A stretch of DNA of 60,816 bases from CAZRDB01 sp964598695 (GCA_964598695.1 CAZRDB010000004.1:1-60816); one strand, 5' to 3'; positions 9,104 to 18,211 are shown, numbered from the stretch's first letter. A program made the numbers and translations. The notes: a model not told the origin generated them from the letters alone.

Positions 9104-12100
9104 CTACCGGCCCACGCTCCCCGAGCCCGCGAGCAGCTCGCGGAGCGCCTTGATCTCCTCGATCTCCTGCCTGCGCCGGTCCTCGGAGCGCGAGAGGAAC
9201 TGGTCGAGCCGCTGCAGGGTCTGGTCCTCGGCCGTCGCTCCTCCCGCGGTCTCCGGCGACGCGGCGCCGGTCGCGCTCTCGGTTGGCGGCGTCACGGGGC
9301 GCGCCGGCTGCGCCGGTGTCGGCTTCGCGCCGCTCTTGGCGTCGGCCGGCTCACTGGCCTTCGTGAGCGCAAGACGCACAGCCTCGTCGAAGGTGTCGGC
9401 CATCGCGACCTTGCTCGAGGCCATCCCCTCGCTGCCGACCCGTCCGCCGAAGACGACGACGATCTTCTTGAGGCTGGGCAGGGGCTCCTGGGAGCCCTGA
9501 ATGTAGATCGGCTCGACCCACAGGATGGTCCGCTCGATCGGGACGGCGATCAGGTTGCCGCGAATGACCTGCGAGCCCTGGTTGTTCCACAGGGTCAGGT
9601 CCTGCGAGATGACCGGGTCCTGGTCGATGCGGTTCTCGACCTGCATCGGGCCGTAGATCGAGGAGTCCTTCTGGAAGGTGTAGAGCATCGCGCGGCCTCG
9701 GCCGGCCTTCTCGTCCCACCAGGCGCCCATCCAGGCCGCCATGTTCGGACGGCTGACGCGGGCGATCGGCATGATCATCATGAACTGCAGCTCCCCGGAG
9801 TCGGGGTCGGGGAGGAGCACGAAGTACGGCTCCGAGGGGACCGACTGCCAGCCGCCCGGCGAGAACGAGTCGCCTCCGCCCGCGGGTGCGCCCGGACCGC
9901 CCGCGTTGCCGCCGGCGCGCGGCTCCCGGGTCCCGAAGACCTCGCGGGCCCGAGCCCACTGGTCCTCCTTGGTGTAGAACTCCGAGGGATCGGTCATGTG
10001 GTAGACCTCGAGCCCCCGGGCCTGCCACAGGAACATGCTGCGCGGGAAGCGCAGGTGCCGGCGGACGTCCTCGGGGATCTCCGAGGCGGGGCGGAACAGG
10101 CCGGGGAACAGCTTCGCGTAGCAGGCCGTGATCGGATCCTGCTCATCGACCCGGTAGAAGGTCACCGTGCCGTCGTAGGCGTCGACGACGACCTTGACCG
10201 AGTTGCGCGCGTAGTTGACCGGCACCGACTGCCGCCAGCCGTAGTACTCGAAGGCGGCCGGCGCGCTGTAGGGGTACCGGTTGGTGTAGCTGTAGGCATC
10301 GAGGACCCACTTCAGGCCGCCCTGATCGTCGATCATGATGTACGGGTCGCTGTCGAACGCGAGGTAGGGGCAGATCCGTTGGGCCCGCTCGATGATGTGC
10401 CGGTGCATCAGCACGCGGCTATCGGGCGAGAGGGGGGTGAAGAACAGCTTGGGGTCACGGAAGCGGATCGCGAAGAGCAGCTTCCGCCATGCCGAGCCGA
10501 TCCGCACGCCATCCTTGCCCGCATAGGTCGTCTTGCGGTTGCCGTCGCTCATCGGGTAGTCCAGCTCGGCGCCCTCGCCGCCTGTCGTGCCGCCGACCAG
10601 GACGTACTCGGAGGGCGCGAGCGGCGGGATGGGCGCCTGCTGCTGCTTCCCGCTGGGCCGGGCCATGGCGCCGACGGTCGGCGGAACGGCGGCGCCCATC
10701 GAGCCGGCGTTGGGCCCCGGCATCCGCGAGCGCTGGTCCTCGTGAGCGGTCTCGGGGACGCCGAACTCGCCGAAGTAGATCCCCGGTTGGTCGAGCTTCA
10801 TCTCCTCGCCGATCGCGGTCGCGTCCTTCTTCGGCGGGATCCCCGACCAGAAGTAGTGCGGCCAGCCCTCGGGGGTCTTCTCGTTGACGGGGCTCATCGC
10901 GATGCCGTAGCCGTGGGTGTAGGTCAGCCGCTGGTTGACCCACGTCTTGGCCTCGGGCGGCAGGCCGTGGAAGTACAGCTCGCGCGGGGCGATCATGACC
11001 TGGCGCAGCCGGCCGGCGATCTCGTACCGGTCGACATCCACGTCGGTGAACGTGTAGTAGGGCGTGATCTGCTCCTGCTGCGCGTACGTGGAGAGCAGCG
11101 GACGGTGGTCCCAGAGGCGGACCGAATCGAGCGTGTCCTTGTGGCGGTCGAGGTCGGCGAGGGTCAGCCGGTCGTCGATCTCGTAAGGCCGCACCTGGAT
11201 GTCGTCGAGGAGGAAGGCCTGGCGCGTGGCCGTGATCGCGCGCTGGATGTACGGGGCCTCCTTGTTCTGCTGGTCGGGGGTTACGATCACGCCCTGCACG
11301 AACAGGTTCACGCCGCGGGAGAGCAGTCCGACCGCGATCAGCGCGCCGAGCACGTAGCCCACGCGGCGCATGTCGACATCACGCTTGGCGAGCACGTAGA
11401 TGACCACGGCCGCCGCGACACAGAGCACCATCAGGGTCCGCACGAGGGGCAGGCGGATGGCGAGATCGGTATAGCCGGCGCCGAAGAACAGCGGCCCGCT
11501 GGTCAGCACCAGGGCGTACTGCTCCAGGTAGTAGCCGAGCGCCTTGAGGATCAGGACGACGCCGACGGCGATCGCGAGGTGCTCGCAGGCGCCCGGGACG
11601 ATCCGGAGCGTGCGGGCCGAGAGGAAGACGCGGTTCTCGTAGAAGTGCATCAGGCCCGTGAGCACCGTGACGAGGAAGGCGAGCGAGCCGAGCCAGTGGA
11701 GGATCCAGCCGTAGAAGGGCAGGCGGAAGACGTAGAAGGAGATGTCCCGCCCGTACTGCGGGTCGGCGATCCCGAACGACTGGCTCCCGCTCCACTCGAG
11801 CAGCAGGCGGGCCCGGCCGAGCGAGGAGAGCAGGAAGATGGCGCCGACGACGATCGAGGCGATCAGGATGCCCTTGTCGACGTGCTCCTCGACCATCGAC
11901 TTGTCGATGAAGTCGTCGGAACTCTGGCCGATGTAGACCTCGGTCGGCGGGTTCTTGGGCTTGCGCCGCGCCAGGCGGAGGTTCCAGAAGGCGGCTCCGA
12001 ACGAGACCGCGCCGATCACCGCGGACAGGAGGATCTGGGAGCCGAGGATCTTGGTGTAGACCCCGGTGTAGCCGACCTGGCTGAACCACAGCACCTCCGT

Positions 12101-12187
12101 GACGACCCGCGCCAGCATGTAGAGCACCAGCACGACGAGGGCGATGCCGACCAGCCACTTGCGGAGGGGCGGTGAGATTCTGTCCAT
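9104..12187 (-). CDS. UPF0182-family large membrane protein
   Basis: 1027 aa. About seven hydrophobic segments in the first 310 residues (for example GIALVVLVLYMLARVV at 14-29, ILIASIVVGAIFLLSSL, LAIAVGVVLILKALGYYL) are followed by a roughly 600-residue soluble domain with family hallmarks: a domain boundary at ITPDQQ-like VTPDQQNKEAPYIQRAI, YTFTDVDVDRYEI, LTYTHGYGIAMSPVNE, and LVVPIERTILWVEPIY-like IAVPIERTILWVEPIY. The C-terminus is an Ala/Pro/Thr linker and a short charged coiled-coil-like helix (about 985-1020). UPF0182 proteins occur mainly in actinobacteria and a few other phyla; their function is unknown. The soluble domain is expected outside the membrane. The gene is 36 bp downstream of the BFN gene and 49 bp upstream of the His-rich membrane protein gene. 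A middle insertion rich in Gly/Pro/Ser (about residues 470-530) looks like a flexible loop. Confidence 0.93.
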   Translation of the reverse strand: MDRISPPLRKWLVGIALVVLVLYMLARVVTEVLWFSQVGYTGVYTKILGSQILLSAVIGAVSFGAAFWNLRLARRKPKNPPTEVYIGQSSDDFIDKSMVEEHVDKGILIASIVVGAIFLLSSLGRARLLLEWSGSQSFGIADPQYGRDISFYVFRLPFYGWILHWLGSLAFLVTVLTGLMHFYENRVFLSARTLRIVPGACEHLAIAVGVVLILKALGYYLEQYALVLTSGPLFFGAGYTDLAIRLPLVRTLMVLCVAAAVVIYVLAKRDVDMRRVGYVLGALIAVGLLSRGVNLFVQGVIVTPDQQNKEAPYIQRAITATRQAFLLDDIQVRPYEIDDRLTLADLDRHKDTLDSVRLWDHRPLLSTYAQQEQITPYYTFTDVDVDRYEIAGRLRQVMIAPRELYFHGLPPEAKTWVNQRLTYTHGYGIAMSPVNEKTPEGWPHYFWSGIPPKKDATAIGEEMKLDQPGIYFGEFGVPETAHEDQRSRMPGPNAGSMGAAVPPTVGAMARPSGKQQQAPIPPLAPSEYVLVGGTTGGEGAELDYPMSDGNRKTTYAGKDGVRIGSAWRKLLFAIRFRDPKLFFTPLSPDSRVLMHRHIIERAQRICPYLAFDSDPYIMIDDQGGLKWVLDAYSYTNRYPYSAPAAFEYYGWRQSVPVNYARNSVKVVVDAYDGTVTFYRVDEQDPITACYAKLFPGLFRPASEIPEDVRRHLRFPRSMFLWQARGLEVYHMTDPSEFYTKEDQWARAREVFGTREPRAGGNAGGPGAPAGGGDSFSPGGWQSVPSEPYFVLLPDPDSGELQFMMIMPIARVSRPNMAAWMGAWWDEKAGRGRAMLYTFQKDSSIYGPMQVENRIDQDPVISQDLTLWNNQGSQVIRGNLIAVPIERTILWVEPIYIQGSQEPLPSLKKIVVVFGGRVGSEGMASSKVAMADTFDEAVRLALTKASEPADAKSGAKPTPAQPARPVTPPTESATGAASPETAGGATAEDQTLQRLDQFLSRSEDRRRQEIEEIKALRELLAGSGSVGR

Positions 12188-12223
12188 GGGTCCGTGTGTG
12201 CGGGAGCGAGCCTGTGGTGGGAC

Positions 12224-12814
12224 CTAGCCCGGAGGGGTGTCCTCGTCGAGCCCTGCATCGCGCATGATCTCGCGGAAGCGGTCCCAGCCGTCCTCGGGCG
12301 GCGCGTCACCGGCATCCCAGCCGGCCTCCGTCGCGACCCCGAAGGGACCCTCCTCCTCGCCCAGATCCTCCGCCGCCCACTCCTCGATCGTTGGGGCGCC
12401 GGCGCCCGCCTCCGCCTCGATCCAGCGTCCCGCCTCCTCCATCACGTCGGAGTCGACGTAGATGGGGACACGAGCGCGCAGGGCGAGAGCGATGGCGTCA
12501 CTGGAACGCGAGTCGATGCTGCGCTCCCTTCCTTCCTGTGTGATGTTGAGTTCGGCGTGAAAGGTGCCCTCGCGGAGTTCCGTGATGGTGACCGAAGTGA
12601 GACGGGCATCGAGGGCGTCGACGACGTGAGCCAGCAGGTCGTGGGTCATCGGGCGATCGAAGGCGCGCTGCTGCAGCTCGTAGTAGATCGCGAGCGCCTC
12701 CGGGATCCCGATCACGACCGGCAAGTAGCGCTGCCCGTCTTCCTCCCCAAGGATCAGGGATTGCCCCTGCGGGCCGGGGACGATGCTGAGAACCCGAACC
12801 TCGATCCGGTCCAT
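12224..12814 (-). CDS. bifunctional nuclease (BFN/DUF151) domain protein
   Basis: 196 aa. The BFN fold occupies about residues 1-130: MDRIEVRVLSIVP, YLPVVIGIPEALAIYYEL, RPMTHDLLAHVVDAL, and the conserved SIDSRSSDAIALALRARVPIYV. The remaining 60 residues are acidic (WAAEDLGEEEGPF and beyond). BFN proteins are implicated as DNase/RNase or as regulators of stress responses; biochemical support is limited. I chose the ATG at 12814 because GGAGGG stands 7-8 bp upstream and the homology begins there; the frame continues nine codons further. It is the first gene of the eight-gene minus-strand operon, and its promoter should lie in the 12815-13037 divergent gap. Confidence 0.93.
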   Translation of the reverse strand: MDRIEVRVLSIVPGPQGQSLILGEEDGQRYLPVVIGIPEALAIYYELQQRAFDRPMTHDLLAHVVDALDARLTSVTITELREGTFHAELNITQEGRERSIDSRSSDAIALALRARVPIYVDSDVMEEAGRWIEAEAGAGAPTIEEWAAEDLGEEEGPFGVATEAGWDAGDAPPEDGWDRFREIMRDAGLDEDTPPG

Positions 12815-13037
12815 CGAGTGCCCTCCGGGAAGGCGCAACAAGCCGGTCCCGGGCGGTCCACACGCCCGAGCCCACGGCGATGATTCGCCATAGCCATCAG
12901 TCGAACACTACCACAGGCTCCGGCACGGTGACAAGGACGCCCCGGCGGCTCAGCGCGCTCTCCCGCCGCCGCGAGGAGAGCCGACGCGGGCGGGCGAACC
13001 ACCCCGTGGGGTGGCCACGAGAGGGAGCCTGACACCG
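12815..13037. promoter_or_regulatory. divergent intergenic region between BFN operon and GHMP kinase
   Basis: 223 bp separate the start of the minus-strand operon from the plus-strand GHMP kinase gene, so promoters for both should lie here. On the minus strand a TTCGAC (rc of 12902-12907) resembles a -35 box, but no convincing -10 follows at standard spacing. The only clear structure is the inverted repeat at 12999-13014, listed separately. Otherwise I see nothing specific. Confidence 0.4.
12999..13014. repeat. perfect inverted repeat upstream of GHMP kinase
   Basis: CCACCCC-GT-GGGGTGG, seven perfect base pairs with a 2-nt centre, ending 23 bp before the GHMP kinase start. The two-nucleotide centre is too small for a stable RNA hairpin loop but suits a dimeric repressor or activator site. 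In sequence this G+C-rich some short palindromes arise by chance, so operator function is only a suggestion. Confidence 0.35.
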
Positions 13038-13931
13038 ATGGTCTTCCGAGCCTCGGCGCCGGTGCGTGTCGACCTCGCCGGCGCCTGGACCGACTGCCGT
13101 CCGTTCGCCGAGGCGTTCGGAGGCGCCACGCTGACCGCCGCGATCCGCCCGCGGATCGAGGGCACCTTCCGGCTCGAGGAGGAGGGCGCCCCCGGCGCGC
13201 GGCTCGAGTACCGCTCGCCCGTGCCCGTGGGGGCCGGCCTGGGCTCCTCGGCCGCCATGAACGTGGTCTGGCTCGCCCTCGTGCGCCAGGCCCCCATCAC
13301 CGACCTCGCCGAGCGCCTCGCCATCGCCGAACTGGCCTACGAGACCGAGCGGACGCTCGGGATCGTCGGTGGGAAGCAGGACCAGTATTCGTCCGCGTGC
13401 GGCGGACTGCGGCTCTACCGCTTCACGGGAGACAGCGTCGCCGCCGAGGAGATCGCGCTGCCGGACGGTACGCGCGATGCCCTCCGCGACCGCCTGCTGC
13501 TGTTCTACACGGGCCGCAGCAGGCTCTCCTCGCGGATCCACGTGGGAGTCTGGGAGCGGTTCGCGGCCGGCAGACGCGAGGTGGTGGACGCCCTGCTCGC
13601 GCTCCGGGACTCAGCCGAGGAGGCTCAGTGCGCGCTCAGGGAGGCCAACCTCGGGACCGTGGGGAAGATCCTCTCCCGCCAGACGGACCTCATGCTCGAT
13701 CTGTCCGATGCCACCCGCACCCCGGGCCTCGCGGACCTCGTCGGCCGGCTCGGGAGTTCGCTCCTCGGAGCCAAGCCGACCGGCGCCGGCGGCGGCGGCT
13801 GCGTGCTGGCGCTCGTGGACGAGCCGGCGTCCGGCGCGGCGCTCCGCGCCGAAGCGCGCGCGCTCGCCTGGCGGGAGATCCCGCTCGAGTGGGACGACCA
13901 GGGCCTCACGGCTGGCGAGGAGCCGGCCTGA
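13038..13931 (+). CDS. GHMP-family sugar kinase (fucokinase/heptokinase type)
   Basis: 297 aa. Phosphorylates a sugar or sugar phosphate with ATP. N-terminal substrate segment VRVDLAGAWTDCRPFAEAFGG (the RVDLAGGWTD-like motif of L-fucokinase and D-glycero-D-manno-heptose-7-phosphate kinase); ATP loop PVGAGLGSSAAMNV; VGGKQDQYSSACGG, which matches the GGWQDQ motif of that subgroup; C-terminal KPTGAGGGGCVLAL. I chose the ATG at 13038 because of the GAGGGAG site 10 bp upstream and because homology begins at once. It forms a two-gene unit with the reductase gene 34 bp downstream. A GH29 fucosidase is encoded elsewhere in the window, so fucose is a plausible substrate, but heptose kinase activity is equally possible. 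Confidence 0.87.
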   Translation: MVFRASAPVRVDLAGAWTDCRPFAEAFGGATLTAAIRPRIEGTFRLEEEGAPGARLEYRSPVPVGAGLGSSAAMNVVWLALVRQAPITDLAERLAIAELAYETERTLGIVGGKQDQYSSACGGLRLYRFTGDSVAAEEIALPDGTRDALRDRLLLFYTGRSRLSSRIHVGVWERFAAGRREVVDALLALRDSAEEAQCALREANLGTVGKILSRQTDLMLDLSDATRTPGLADLVGRLGSSLLGAKPTGAGGGGCVLALVDEPASGAALRAEARALAWREIPLEWDDQGLTAGEEPA

Positions 13932-13965
13932 CACACCCCCCTGCGGGGAGAGGGAAACGGAGACC

Positions 13966-14622
13966 ATGCCGATGCGCGCGATGACCATCCAGGGGAGCCC
14001 CCGGAGCGAGGGCTGCACGGGCACGCTGCTGCGCGAGATCGAGGAGGAGCTGGCGCTCCACGGGTTCGAGGTCGAGCACGTCGAGGCCCGAGACCTGGGG
14101 CTGGCGGGGTGCCGAGGCTGCGGCATGTGCCAGCGCAAGCCCGATGAGCCCGGCTGCGTCCAGAAGGACGGCGGCAACGAGTTCTTCGGACGCCTGGCGG
14201 GGGCCGACCTGATCCTGTTCGCCTCCCCGCTGTACTTCTGGGAGTTCACGGCGCAGCTCAAGAGCGTGATCGACCGAAGCCTGTGCCTCGCGACCGGCTA
14301 CATGACCGGCGCACACCGCTCGCTCGTGGAGGGCGGCCGGGTCGCGCTGCTGCTCACGTGCGGCGGCCCGGAGCGCGCGAACACCGACGAGATCCGCATG
14401 GTCTTCCGCCGCTATTCGGTCTTCCTGAAGGCGACGCACGCGGGCGAGCTGATCGTCCCCTTCTGCACCCAGTCCGACCAGCTCAAGCCGGGAGCCAAGG
14501 AGGCGGCGCGCCGCTTCGCGCGCAAGCTCGCGGGCGTCGAGCCGGAGGACGAGGAGGAACTCGAGGACGACGAGGCGATCGACGAGGAGGACGAGGGCGA
14601 GGGCGAGGGCGAGGAGGGGTAG
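13966..14622 (+). CDS. iron-sulfur flavoprotein-like FMN reductase with acidic tail
   Basis: 218 aa. NADPH-dependent FMN reductase/flavodoxin fold: the FMN phosphate loop IQGSPRSEGCT near the start, and SPLYFWEFTAQLKSVIDR later. A cysteine cluster CRGCGMCQRKPDEPGC (CX2CX2CX8C) lies at about residues 50-65, similar to the [4Fe-4S] motif of archaeal iron-sulfur flavoproteins, although many family members use such cysteines only structurally. The last 27 residues are almost all Glu, Asp and Gly. The ATG at 13966 follows a GGGGAGAGGG site; another in-frame ATG six bases downstream is possible. It is probably co-transcribed with the GHMP kinase. Its electron acceptor is not evident. Confidence 0.83.
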   Translation: MPMRAMTIQGSPRSEGCTGTLLREIEEELALHGFEVEHVEARDLGLAGCRGCGMCQRKPDEPGCVQKDGGNEFFGRLAGADLILFASPLYFWEFTAQLKSVIDRSLCLATGYMTGAHRSLVEGGRVALLLTCGGPERANTDEIRMVFRRYSVFLKATHAGELIVPFCTQSDQLKPGAKEAARRFARKLAGVEPEDEEELEDDEAIDEEDEGEGEGEEG

Positions 14623-14635
14623 GGCCCGCGCCGGG
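14623..14635. terminator. short GC hairpin between convergent genes
   Basis: GCCCG-CGC-CGGGC fills nearly the whole 15-bp gap between the stop codons of the reductase gene and the ATPase gene on the opposite strand. Five perfect GC pairs but no T-run on either side, so it may be a weak bidirectional terminator or chance. Confidence 0.35.
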
Positions 14636-14637
14636 CG

Positions 14638-15861
14638 CTACGGATCGTCCGTCGCGTCCTCCAGCGCCGACTCGCGGAAGAGCCCGCCCACGCCGTCCTC
14701 GAACGGGACGCACTGGGTCTCCCAGCCGGCGCGCTCACAGCGCAGGAGCGTCTCGTTCTCGAAGAGCCGGGCGAACGCGCTCGAGTGCGTGGTGACGACG
14801 ACCTGGAGCCCGTGGCCCTCGGTCGCTTCGCGCAGGATCGCGGCCAGCTCCCCGAGCCGGCGCGGGTGGACACTGGCCTCGGGCTCCTCCAGACCGACCA
14901 GCGTCGCTCCGGAACACGGGCTGATCGCCGCCAGCAGCGCGAGGATCCGCAGCGTCCCGGCCGAGGCGACCCGGACCGAGACGGGCCGGCCGTGCTCGAC
15001 GATCCGGAGCTGCAGCGCGCCCTCCCCGTCGGCCTGGACCTGAATGCCGTCGACGAAGGGCAGGAGCCGCCGCGCTCGCTCGGTCAGCAGGGCCAGCTCC
15101 CGCGGGCACTCCGAGGCGAGGTGGTGGAGGAAGGCCGTGAGTCCCCCGCCGGCCCCCCCGATCGGCTCCGTCGCGCCCGGCGCTCTGCCCTGCCGCACCT
15201 CGGCCGGCTCGAAGCGGTGGAGCCGCCAGCGGCCCAACTCCTCGCGCAAGGCCACGGCGTGCGGGAAGTGCGGCGGGTACAGCGGCTCGCAGACGATCGT
15301 CCGGTCGAGCCCCAGCTCATGGTAGTACGGGTGGCCGCCGCCCTCCCGCCGCAGGTGGAGGTGCTTCCCCTCGCGCTCGAGCAGGGCGTTCCGCGACGCT
15401 TTGGGTGTGCCATCCCGGCGGAGCGCCTCCAACCGTTCGTCGGACACACGAAGCCGGCCGGTGCGCGGGGGCATCTCGATCTCCAGGTGGTAGCGGAGGT
15501 AGGACTGGGCGATCACGGCCCCGGACCTGCCCTCGCCCATCGACTCCACCTGGCGCGTCACGCGGTCGCAGGTCGCGGGCGACAGCTCCACGTCGGCCTC
15601 GAAGAGCATCGTGAGGGGCGCCTCGGGGAAGACGCTCGCATCCTCCGCGCCGAAGTGGAACGACTCGTGGGGCCGGCCTCGGTGGCCGTCGAACGCGTTC
15701 AGCAGGGTCCGCTCATTGGTGAACCGCGCGAGCAGCCGCAGGCCGTCGAGGAGGTTGCTCTTGCCCGAGGCGTTCGCGCCCACGACGACGGTGAGCGGTC
15801 CCGGGCGCAGCTCGACATCGCGGAGGGTCTTGTACCCGACCAGGCGCACTCGGTGCAGCAT
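14638..15861 (-). CDS. AAA ATPase, RecF/SMC-like (AAA_15/AAA_21)
   Basis: 407 aa. Begins HRVRLVGYKTLRDVELRPGPLTVVVGANASGKSNLLDGL, the N-terminus of RecF/SMC/OLD-type ATPases, with Walker A GANASGKS. The C-terminal half has LVGLEEPEASVHPRRL (Walker B and D-loop) and VVTTHSSAFARLF. Such stand-alone proteins are often annotated as predicted ATPases and are sometimes toxin- or defence-linked; no nuclease partner is visible next to it. I chose the ATG at 15861: an AGGGGG lies 11 bp upstream, while a GTG at 15873 sits against that same site. It is the last gene of the minus-strand set, 27 bp after the membrane spermidine-synthase-like gene. The precise role is unknown. Confidence 0.85.
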   Translation of the reverse strand: MLHRVRLVGYKTLRDVELRPGPLTVVVGANASGKSNLLDGLRLLARFTNERTLLNAFDGHRGRPHESFHFGAEDASVFPEAPLTMLFEADVELSPATCDRVTRQVESMGEGRSGAVIAQSYLRYHLEIEMPPRTGRLRVSDERLEALRRDGTPKASRNALLEREGKHLHLRREGGGHPYYHELGLDRTIVCEPLYPPHFPHAVALREELGRWRLHRFEPAEVRQGRAPGATEPIGGAGGGLTAFLHHLASECPRELALLTERARRLLPFVDGIQVQADGEGALQLRIVEHGRPVSVRVASAGTLRILALLAAISPCSGATLVGLEEPEASVHPRRLGELAAILREATEGHGLQVVVTTHSSAFARLFENETLLRCERAGWETQCVPFEDGVGGLFRESALEDATDDP

Positions 15862-15888
15862 TGCTCGCGGCACCCCCTGCCGTGTTGT

Positions 15889-18162
15889 TCACCGGGCAAC
15901 GCCCGGGCGCCTGCATCCGGTCAGCAGCCCGGGCAGCCACAGGGCCACGAGCGCCGCGCCGCACAACGCGGTCTCCGGGAGCCCCCGTGCCGGGATCAGC
16001 AGGACCGCGCCCGCCAGGGCCCCACAGGCGGCCCCGAGGAGATCGGCGCCGTACAGAAGGCCGGCCCGCGCCGGGTTGCCGTCGAGGCCGCTCGCGGCCA
16101 CCGCCAGTGGGTAGGCGGCGCCGAGACAGGCGCCGAGCAGGAGCGCCCACCCGAGCACGGTCGCCTCGCCGAGCGCCATGCTCGCCGCGAACGCGCCCGA
16201 GACCGCCGGCACCAACAGGACACAGAGCAGAGCGCAGCCGCCGCCCGCCCACGCCAGCCCGCGCGCCGCGCGGTCGGGCTCCGAGGCTTCGCACCGCGCG
16301 AGGGGCGCCAGCCAGTGGCTCCCCACAGCCGTCCCGCCCAGCAGGAGCGCGAGGAGCAGCCCCACCCGCTCATAGACGTAGCCGTAGAGGGCCTGGTATG
16401 CCACCAACAGGACGATCTCGGCCGCCATCGTCGCGAAGGCGATGCTCGCGAGCATCGGGGCCGCGAGCCAACGCCCCCCCCGCCCGCGCGCCCGGACCCA
16501 CACGACCAGGCCGAGCGCGGCCGCCCCCGCCACGCCGGCGGCCCAGGGCAGCCGGTCGATGGCGGCCAAGGCCGCGCGGAGCCCACCCGAGACTCCGCCG
16601 CGCTCAGCGAGGCGGGCCCAGTAGGTGGTCGCGTGCATGGCGGCCACGGGATCGAGATCCCGGTTCAGCCGACCGTCGTACTCCTCCAGGCGGGCCCGGA
16701 GGGAGGCGATCCGCTGGCGGTCGAACTGGTCGCTCCACCGGACGGTCTCGGGGATCACCAGTCGGTTGTCGAGGTCGAGGGCCCGCAGGCGAGCGGCGAC
16801 GGCCTCGCGGCCGCTGCACAGCAAGGGCGCGGCCTCGCGGCGAGCGACGAATGTCAGGTGACTCCCGGGCAGTACGAGGACCTGCGCGAACGCGGAGCGG
16901 AGCGTCGCGAGGAGACAGCCCGCGAGGGCCGCCTCCTCGGCGCCGAGGACGTTCGCGTTGCCCGGGACGCTCAGCACGAGTACCCCGTCCGGCCGAAGCC
17001 GGCGCGCGGCCTCCGCGCAGAACTCGCGCGTGAACAGCCGGTTGCCCGCAAGCGAGGCGGGGGAGCCGGAGAGCACGAGGATCGCGTCATACGAGCCACC
17101 GACGTTCCGGACCGCTCGGCGGGCGTCACACGCCAAGAGGCGCACGCGCGGGTCGGAGAGCGGGGCCAGCCACTCGGCCGGCAGGAACAGCCGCGCGATC
17201 TCCACCCGGCGCGGGTCCAACTCAACCACGTCGACGGCGCGCGGGGCGTACTCGAGCACCTCACCCACCTCACCGGAGAGCGCGCCGCCGAGGAGCAGGA
17301 CGTTGCCGCCCGCGAGGGAGGTCGTGAGCAGCGGGTAGTGGATGTTCTCGGCCACCGCCTCCGAGGGCGCGGAGCACAGCAACTCACCGTTGTGGTGGAA
17401 GGAGCGCATCCCGTCGGCCTCGGTGACCACGAGGCTGCCCTGCGGGGTGTTGAAGGAGCCGACCACCCGCAGGCCTCGGCCGGCGCCGGCGGCCACGCTG
17501 TGCAGCTCCCACTCCGCAACCTGACGCCCGGCGAGGCTCGCGGCCAGGCAGCCGAAGCCGCAGGCGAGGGCCAATCCCGCGACGGCCGACCGGCGGAGCG
17601 TCGCCAGGGCGAGGAGCGCGAAGGCCGCGCTCCACAGGGCGACGCGCAGGTTGAGCGACTCGACGACGGGCCGCAGGCTGAGCGCCAGCCCGGCCAGCAG
17701 GTCGCCGAGCGCGATCCCGGTGTAGGCGTCGCGCGCGGGTGCGGGAGCCGACTCGAACGCGGCCACGACCAGCGGGAAGCCGAGGCCCCCCAGCAGCGCG
17801 AGCGGCCCCGCGATGGCAAGCGGGAAGAGGGCTGCGTGGGTCACGGAGGCCAGCTCGCCGGCGGCGAGCCCGCCCAGCAGCAGAGCGCGCGCGGCGCGGG
17901 CCCAGACAAGCCCCGCGGGAACGGCCAGCGCGAGGAGGCCGAGGAAGAGGAGCGTGGATCGGTCGGTACGGGCGCGACCCGGCAGCTTCCCGCCGAGCCA
18001 GGCCCCCAGGGCGGCTGCGAGGAGCCACTCCGCGAGGGTGATCCCGTAGACGAGTTCGCTGCCCCGCAGCGCGGCATGCACCTCGCGGAGGCACAGCACC
18101 TGGCAAGCCGTGGTCAGGAGGCCGTAGACCGTCGCGACGGTCCAGCGCGAGGTCGGGCGCAC
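15889..18162 (-). CDS. membrane protein with central spermidine-synthase-like domain
   Basis: 757 aa. Hydrophobic N-terminal block of about six segments (residues 5-230), a central Rossmann methyltransferase-type domain (about 240-500: VLLLGGALSGEVGEVL, VDVVELDPRRVEIARLF, YDAILVLSG, LRPDGVLVLSVP), then another hydrophobic block of about six to eight segments (535-750). This is the fused layout of the large membrane-bound spermidine-synthase-like family. In true spermidine synthases the first loop is GGGDG; here it is GGALSG, and the catalytic Asp region is weak (YDAILVLS). So aminopropyl transfer is doubtful. The function of this fused family is unestablished. It is encoded between a HEAT-repeat protein gene and an ATPase gene, with 49 and 27 bp gaps. 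Confidence 0.83.
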   Translation of the reverse strand: MRPTSRWTVATVYGLLTTACQVLCLREVHAALRGSELVYGITLAEWLLAAALGAWLGGKLPGRARTDRSTLLFLGLLALAVPAGLVWARAARALLLGGLAAGELASVTHAALFPLAIAGPLALLGGLGFPLVVAAFESAPAPARDAYTGIALGDLLAGLALSLRPVVESLNLRVALWSAAFALLALATLRRSAVAGLALACGFGCLAASLAGRQVAEWELHSVAAGAGRGLRVVGSFNTPQGSLVVTEADGMRSFHHNGELLCSAPSEAVAENIHYPLLTTSLAGGNVLLLGGALSGEVGEVLEYAPRAVDVVELDPRRVEIARLFLPAEWLAPLSDPRVRLLACDARRAVRNVGGSYDAILVLSGSPASLAGNRLFTREFCAEAARRLRPDGVLVLSVPGNANVLGAEEAALAGCLLATLRSAFAQVLVLPGSHLTFVARREAAPLLCSGREAVAARLRALDLDNRLVIPETVRWSDQFDRQRIASLRARLEEYDGRLNRDLDPVAAMHATTYWARLAERGGVSGGLRAALAAIDRLPWAAGVAGAAALGLVVWVRARGRGGRWLAAPMLASIAFATMAAEIVLLVAYQALYGYVYERVGLLLALLLGGTAVGSHWLAPLARCEASEPDRAARGLAWAGGGCALLCVLLVPAVSGAFAASMALGEATVLGWALLLGACLGAAYPLAVAASGLDGNPARAGLLYGADLLGAACGALAGAVLLIPARGLPETALCGAALVALWLPGLLTGCRRPGVAR

Positions 18163-18211
18163 AGCCAGCCTCCCTCAGCTCGGCCCTGCGGCCGCGGCGC
18201 TGCGCCTCGCC

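Noticed and set aside
8891..12175. A plus-strand open frame of 1094 codons opposite UPF0182.
   Set aside because: No signal, domain or plausible composition; the minus-strand UPF0182 has family motifs along its whole length.
14538..14619. Acidic low-complexity end of the reductase gene as a possible frameshift artefact.
   Set aside because: The frame, codon pattern and stop are consistent; other frames give no better homology. Kept as a real tail, with low certainty.
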